Positions 63,937 through 64,000 of a DNA stretch of 64,000 nucleotides are shown piece by piece. Under the pieces are notes generated by a model. That model had not been told where the DNA came from and searched no databases. It saw only the letters and a program-made list of their open reading frames with translations. Within the stretch, counting starts at the first letter, position 1. Every line of letters starts with the position of its first letter. The DNA is taken from NCBI RefSeq assembly GCF_040394755.1, contig NZ_JBEBRQ010000002.1, one strand, 5' to 3'. The position numbers and the translations under genes are program-made. The stretch comes from Castellaniella defragrans_A. GTDB taxonomy: Bacteria; Pseudomonadota; Gammaproteobacteria; Burkholderiales; Burkholderiaceae_B.

Positions 63937-64000
63937 GGCGGTCTCCAGCAATTGAGCGATCCATGTATAATAGCTGGCTTTGGTAGACGGTGATCAGTCG

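Noticed and set aside
63966..63971. TATAAT near the right edge as a promoter for the next gene
   Set aside because: No acceptable -35 lies 16-18 bp upstream and the downstream gene is outside the window.

Overview
The window is a chromosomal segment of a GC-rich (about 65 percent by eye) betaproteobacterium. The gene order ndk-rlmN-rodZ-ispG-hisS-yfgM-bamB-der-hisC-hfq-hflX-hflK-hflC-hisZ-purA and the protein sequences fit Burkholderiales, most likely Alcaligenaceae (Bordetella, Achromobacter or Castellaniella-like). That assignment is inferred from synteny and protein character, not from a search. No rRNA, tRNA, CRISPR array or intact insertion sequence was found.

Layout. Positions 1-1479 hold the 5' part of a trimeric autotransporter adhesin (reverse strand, running off the left edge) and a divergent XRE-type regulator. 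From 17630 down to 1734 runs a long reverse-strand housekeeping chain: nucleotide metabolism, isoprenoid, histidine and aminoacyl-tRNA genes, the BamB/YfgM envelope pair, the GTPases Der and HflX, Hfq and the HflKC protease regulator. valS (17804-20647) is divergent from ndk. From 20800 to 31241 lie two envelope-export modules. The first is an ArsR/DUF2892 pair divergent from a complete RND pump (adaptor, permease, small DUF2892-like membrane protein, TolC-type outer membrane protein). The second is a TetR-adaptor-FtsX permease-ATPase ABC exporter operon. Then come a periplasmic rhodanese, a PfkB sugar kinase, a Nu-class GST, the rpsP-rimM-trmD ribosome operon (no rplS behind it), a TusA-like protein with alaS, an orphan type IVb pilus secretin/TcpQ lipoprotein pair, and a reductase-dadA-ugpB group behind parE-parC. 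On the forward strand follow trxA, rho, gdhA and a MarR regulator with a membrane protein.

The last 10 kb is the most accessory-looking part. A reverse-strand series reads AraC regulator, a 1639-residue trimeric autotransporter with two YadA-like heads, and a lipoprotein resembling the SecD periplasmic P1 head domain. This arrangement recalls the Salmonella SadA-SadB adhesin/helper pair. It is followed by a 70-residue secreted basic protein with its own strong terminator, an AI-2E family transporter and a MAPEG protein.

The main themes are surface adhesion (two adhesins carrying the extended signal peptide region), efflux or export under local repressors with clear palindromic operators (ArsR, TetR, MarR), and sulfur handling (two DUF2892-type proteins, rhodanese, TusA-like). 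Features hidden by coordinate choices include the left-edge adhesin, which has no stop inside the window, and several start sites moved inward on ribosome-binding-site, operator or overlap evidence.
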